A stretch of 8,598 nt of DNA from an uncultured Eudoraea sp. (lineage in GTDB: Bacteria > Bacteroidota > Bacteroidia > Flavobacteriales > Flavobacteriaceae). Made by a program: the position numbers and the translations under genes. The stretch is from contig CAJQNH010000079.1 in assembly GCA_905479615.1 (NCBI GenBank), forward strand, positions 1 to 8,598. The letters are read 5' to 3'. Positions 5,855 to 8,598 of this stretch are shown here, piece by piece. Every line of letters starts with the position of its first letter. The first letter of the stretch is position 1. The notes under the pieces were generated by a model, which was not told where the DNA came from, did no database searches, and was given only the letters and a program-made list of their open reading frames with translations.

Positions 5855-5892
5855 AATCTATCTAATTTTAAGATATAACCAAAACTATTTAG

Positions 5893-6267
5893 ATGAAGAC
5901 AACACTTTTTGAACGATTAGGAGGAACTGAAGGTATTTCAATGATAGTGGATGATGCTGTAGAGGCCCATATGAACAATCCGGCGGTGAATTCCCGGTTT
6001 TTACCACTAAAAGAGCAACCCGAACGCCTCGCCGTTATTAAGCAGCATACTATTGAATTTTTTAGCGCTGGCAGCGGGGGCCCTCCTGAATATAATGGGC
6101 AAGACATGGAAACTGCTCATAAAGGCATGAACATTAGTCTTGGCGAATATATGCATGTAATTGATGATATTTTTGTAGCCTTAGATAAGAATGGCATTAA
6201 TGATGAATCAAAAAAGGATGTACTCTACATCCTCTGGTCCTTAAAAGGAATGATCCTTTCCAAATAA
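5893..6267 (+). CDS. Group I truncated hemoglobin (trHbN-like)
   Basis: A 124-residue 2-on-2 globin that binds haem and O2/NO/CO in the cytoplasm. The group I signature is clear: L-F-E-R-L-G-G at the start, I-V-D-D in helix B, N-N-P-A-V-N-S-R-F, E-F-F-S-A-G-S-G-G-P, Y-N-G-Q-D-M, and the proximal His76 in T-A-H76-K-G-M-N-I-S. Aligned by eye with mycobacterial trHbN, B10 is Val23 instead of the usual ligand-stabilising Tyr. E10 is His52, as in the cyanobacterial hexacoordinate GlbN, and E11 is Thr53 instead of Gln. The distal pocket is therefore non-standard, and NO-dioxygenase behaviour should not be assumed. It is preceded by a good promoter and lies 29 bp upstream of the flavin oxidoreductase gene, with which it is probably co-transcribed. 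Family assignment is firm; function is inferred only broadly. Confidence 0.93.
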   Translation: MKTTLFERLGGTEGISMIVDDAVEAHMNNPAVNSRFLPLKEQPERLAVIKQHTIEFFSAGSGGPPEYNGQDMETAHKGMNISLGEYMHVIDDIFVALDKNGINDESKKDVLYILWSLKGMILSK

Positions 6268-6296
6268 TTTATAACAACCAATTAATAACTAATACT

Positions 6297-7706
6297 ATGT
6301 CAAATACAATGGAAAAAAAACAAACTGTTAAAGATTTAACTTCTTCATTAATCGAAGACTTTAAGATGAACCTTAGGGGAGAAATTGTACAAACTTCGGA
6401 TCCTGAATATAACGAAGCCAGAAAAGTTTTTAATGGAATGATTGATAAGCATCCGGGAATGATCGTGATGTGTAAAGACGTTGCCGATGTAATAGAATGT
6501 GTAAATTTTGGAAGAGAAAATAATTTGTTAGTCGCAATTAGAGGTGGTGGTCATAATGGAGGAGGACTAGGGATTTGCGAAGAAGGTTTGGTTATTGATT
6601 TATCTGGACTTAAAAGTGTACGTGTCAACCTGGCAGATCAAACAGTACGGGTTGGAGGTGGAAATCTTTGGGGTGAAGTGGACCATGCAACACACCCATT
6701 CGGATTGGCGGTTCCGGCTGGTATTATTTCTTCAACGGGTGTTGGAGGATTAACTCTTGGGGGAGGTGTAGGTCATCTTTCCAGAAAATATGGTCTTACC
6801 ATTGATAATCTTTTAGAAGCTGATATGGTTTTGGCAGATGGTTCCTTTGTAACCGTAAACAAGAATCAAAATGAAGATCTTTTCTGGGCCATACGTGGTG
6901 GTGGTGGAAATTTTGGTGTGATAACATCTTTTAAATTCCAGGCACATCCTGTGACTACCGTTATTGGTGGTCCCACCTTGTGGCCTATAGAAAAAACAGA
7001 AGAAATTATGTCATGGTACCATGACTTTGTTTTAAATGCACCGGATGACTTGAATGGTTTTATTGCTACCATGATTATCCCGGGACCACCTTTTCCGGAT
7101 GAATTACACAATAAAATGTTTTGCGGAATTGTATGGTGTTATACGGGAGACCCATCCGCTTTTGACAGTTTATTTCAAGAGGTACGAGACAAAAACCCCA
7201 TTTTTGAGCATGTAGGGGAGATGCCTTATCCTTCTATTCAAACTCTTTTTGATGGATTATTTCCGGCAGATTTACAGTGGTATTGGAGAGCAGATTTCTT
7301 TAATGATATTAGAGAAGAGGCAAGAGCCGCTCATCTAAAATTTGGGTCTAGTATTCCAACCCCATTATCTCAGATGCATCTATACCCTCTTAGTGGTGCA
7401 GCCAGTAGGGTAGGAAAAGAGGAAACTCCATGGGCCTATAGAGATGCCAAATACGCCGGTGTCATTGTTGGAGTTTCACCGGAACCGGAAGATGCTCCAA
7501 AGATTACCAAATGGTGTAAGGATTACTGGGAAGCTCTACATCCGTATTCTGCCGGTGGGGCATATTCCAACTTTATGATGGAAGAGGGACAGGAACGAGT
7601 TCAGGCTAGTTATAAGCACAACTACGATCGTTTGACCGAAATCAAAAAGACATATGATCCAAATAATTTATTTAGGGTAAACCAGAATATAAAACCCAAA
7701 GAATAG
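6297..7706 (+). CDS. FAD-dependent oxidoreductase, berberine-bridge-enzyme-like (VAO/PCMH family), monocovalent flavin
   Basis: The 469-residue enzyme has the full layout of the family. A PCMH-type FAD-binding domain covers about residues 50-225 with I-R-G-G-G-H86-N-G-G-G, where His86 is the expected 8-alpha-histidyl FAD attachment. The dinucleotide segment is G148-V-G-G-L-T-L-G-G-G-V-G, then D-L-F-W-A-I-R-G-G-G-G-N-F-G. A substrate-binding domain follows, and residues about 420-466 are a C-terminal BBE domain (Y-S-N-F, Y-D-R-L-T-E-I-K, Y-D-P-N-N-L-F-R-V-N-Q-N-I). The Cys that makes the second flavin bond in true berberine bridge enzymes is replaced by Ile144 in A-G-I-I-S-S-T-G, so it resembles monocovalent relatives such as 6-hydroxy-nicotine oxidase. 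No signal peptide is present, which points to the cytoplasm. Such enzymes oxidise alcohols, sugars or amines, passing electrons to O2 or another acceptor. A second in-frame ATG at 6309 is possible. Substrate unknown; it follows the globin gene in a likely operon. Confidence 0.94.
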   Translation: MSNTMEKKQTVKDLTSSLIEDFKMNLRGEIVQTSDPEYNEARKVFNGMIDKHPGMIVMCKDVADVIECVNFGRENNLLVAIRGGGHNGGGLGICEEGLVIDLSGLKSVRVNLADQTVRVGGGNLWGEVDHATHPFGLAVPAGIISSTGVGGLTLGGGVGHLSRKYGLTIDNLLEADMVLADGSFVTVNKNQNEDLFWAIRGGGGNFGVITSFKFQAHPVTTVIGGPTLWPIEKTEEIMSWYHDFVLNAPDDLNGFIATMIIPGPPFPDELHNKMFCGIVWCYTGDPSAFDSLFQEVRDKNPIFEHVGEMPYPSIQTLFDGLFPADLQWYWRADFFNDIREEARAAHLKFGSSIPTPLSQMHLYPLSGAASRVGKEETPWAYRDAKYAGVIVGVSPEPEDAPKITKWCKDYWEALHPYSAGGAYSNFMMEEGQERVQASYKHNYDRLTEIKKTYDPNNLFRVNQNIKPKE

Positions 7707-7770
7707 AAATTTAGTTAGAAATTCCGAATATTCTATTCTTTGATAGATTACAAAAGATTTAAGATAACCA

Positions 7771-7810
7771 GGGGAAGATAGAGTGCAAGCCATTTTACTT
7801 CCCCATTTTT
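7771..7810 (+). terminator. Candidate intrinsic terminator after the flavoenzyme gene
   Basis: GGGGAAG (7771-7777) and CTTCCCC (7798-7804) form a perfect 7-bp, GC-rich stem followed directly by ATTTTT. The 20-nt loop is longer than usual, but the position 65 bp after the stop codon of the last gene of the operon fits. Confidence 0.6.
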
Positions 7811-7911
7811 AAATTTTAAATTCCATCCTTTGGTTTACAATATACTGGAGATCGTAGCGTTTTATTCCACGAGTTAAATCAACCCAAATTTTTAACCTAA
7901 CGCCTACTAAA

Positions 7912-8598
7912 ATGCTTAAAAAACTTATTTTCTCCGCATTAATTTTATTTAACCTTACAATATTCGCTCAAGCAGAAGAAACATGGACCTCTACGTTTAA
8001 TAACGAAGTAAATTGGCAGACTGTAAGTGCATTAGGCAACTATGTAGTGCAAACTAATTCTGGCTTGTTCGGCATTGATAATACTAGTGGTGAGGTAATA
8101 TGGAGCGACATAACTTTCGGCCGATTGAGTGAAAACTCATTCTCGGAACTGGACAATTCACCTTTTGCGAAAATTGAAACTGATAAAGGATTTTTTATAC
8201 TCAACCTTTTTGACGGCACTAAGGTATTTAACTCATTTGAGCATGGGATTAAAAATGTGAAACAGCACTTAGTGCTATACCAATCTAATAGTATAGTTGT
8301 CGCAGGGAAATCTGTATCTGGTGAAGATATGGCACTTTCTATTGATATTGCTTCCGGTAAAGTACTCTGGAGTAAAGAAGGCAGTTTTGGTAAATTGATG
8401 AATTTAGTTGAGTTAAATAAAGATGAATTATTAGGTATAACATTACTCAAAAATGTGAAAATTAACTCCAAGACAGGAGATGTTATCTGGAGCATAGATA
8501 ATTCCAGTGAGGCAAAACAACTAAGTAATATGGGAGCTTTTGGGGACCTCCTTAAGGATGTCGCCGAAGCAGCAACTGATGGTATGGAAATTAAGCTT
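7912..8598 (+). CDS. Secreted PQQ-like beta-propeller repeat protein, N-terminal part (cut by window edge)
   Basis: The frame from the ATG at 7912 is open for 229 codons to the window edge. Residues 1-21 form a signal peptide (M-L-K-K, then a hydrophobic run, ending I-F-A-Q-A), so the protein is exported. Three blade motifs of the PQQ/quinoprotein type follow: G-I-D-N-T-S-G-E-V-I-W-S (54-65), S-I-D-I-A-S-G-K-V-L-W-S (143-154) and K-I-N-S-K-T-G-D-V-I-W-S (183-194). The repeats suggest a beta-propeller, often a scaffold or binding module; no catalytic or cofactor residues can be judged from this part. It follows the terminator at 7771-7810 and so starts a new transcription unit. A weak TTG-N22-TAGCGTTT site near 7830-7862 may be its promoter. 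The rest of the gene lies beyond the window. Confidence 0.85.
   Translation, partial: MLKKLIFSALILFNLTIFAQAEETWTSTFNNEVNWQTVSALGNYVVQTNSGLFGIDNTSGEVIWSDITFGRLSENSFSELDNSPFAKIETDKGFFILNLFDGTKVFNSFEHGIKNVKQHLVLYQSNSIVVAGKSVSGEDMALSIDIASGKVLWSKEGSFGKLMNLVELNKDELLGITLLKNVKINSKTGDVIWSIDNSSEAKQLSNMGAFGDLLKDVAEAATDGMEIKL

Noticed and set aside
8040..8495. 151-codon minus-strand frame at the right end
   Set aside because: The plus strand is open from 7912 to the edge with a signal peptide and three PQQ-type repeats, which explains the region better.
8593..8598. AAGCTT (HindIII site) exactly at the window end
   Set aside because: It could hint at a cloned fragment end, but a single hexamer in AT-rich DNA is easily chance and the gene reads through it in frame.

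Overview
The window looks like chromosomal DNA of a marine-type member of the Bacteroidota, most likely Flavobacteriaceae. The DNA is AT-rich. Genes lack clear Shine-Dalgarno sequences and have A/T-rich leaders. The best promoter candidates fit the Bacteroidota form TTG-N19-TAnnTTTG. One lipoprotein carries a C-S-K-D-D surface-export-like signal. The families present (DUF1080, head-GIN/DUF2807, a basic-tailed cold-shock protein) are common in this group. I see no rRNA, tRNA, CRISPR array, insertion sequence or phage gene.

Left part (1-1819, minus strand): a three-gene operon read right to left. It encodes a DUF1080 (3-keto-disaccharide hydrolase-type) lipoprotein, a HUMPS-family aldolase/decarboxylase (hexulose-phosphate synthase / 3-keto-gulonate-phosphate decarboxylase type) and a zinc-dependent medium-chain dehydrogenase cut by the window edge. 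Together they suggest an oxidative sugar-catabolic route.

Middle part (1820-4467): a cold-shock-domain protein with a long leader, then a 564-bp stretch with two possible tiny ORFs, a head-GIN/DUF2807 surface lipoprotein, and on the minus strand an RluE-type 23S rRNA pseudouridine synthase. The last two genes overlap tail to tail by 11 bp.

Right part (4468-7810, plus strand): this is the most unusual section. A three-domain regulator (DUF4242 nickel-binding-like domain, degenerate class III nucleotide-cyclase domain, AraC helix-turn-helix) is followed by a group I truncated hemoglobin and a berberine-bridge-enzyme-like covalent-flavin oxidoreductase. A good promoter precedes the globin and a candidate terminator follows the oxidoreductase. 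I infer a metal- or ligand-responsive, oxygen-linked redox module whose substrate cannot be read from the sequence. TTGGTT-like boxes recur in front of all three genes.

Far right (7912-8598): the start of a secreted PQQ-type beta-propeller protein, cut by the window edge.
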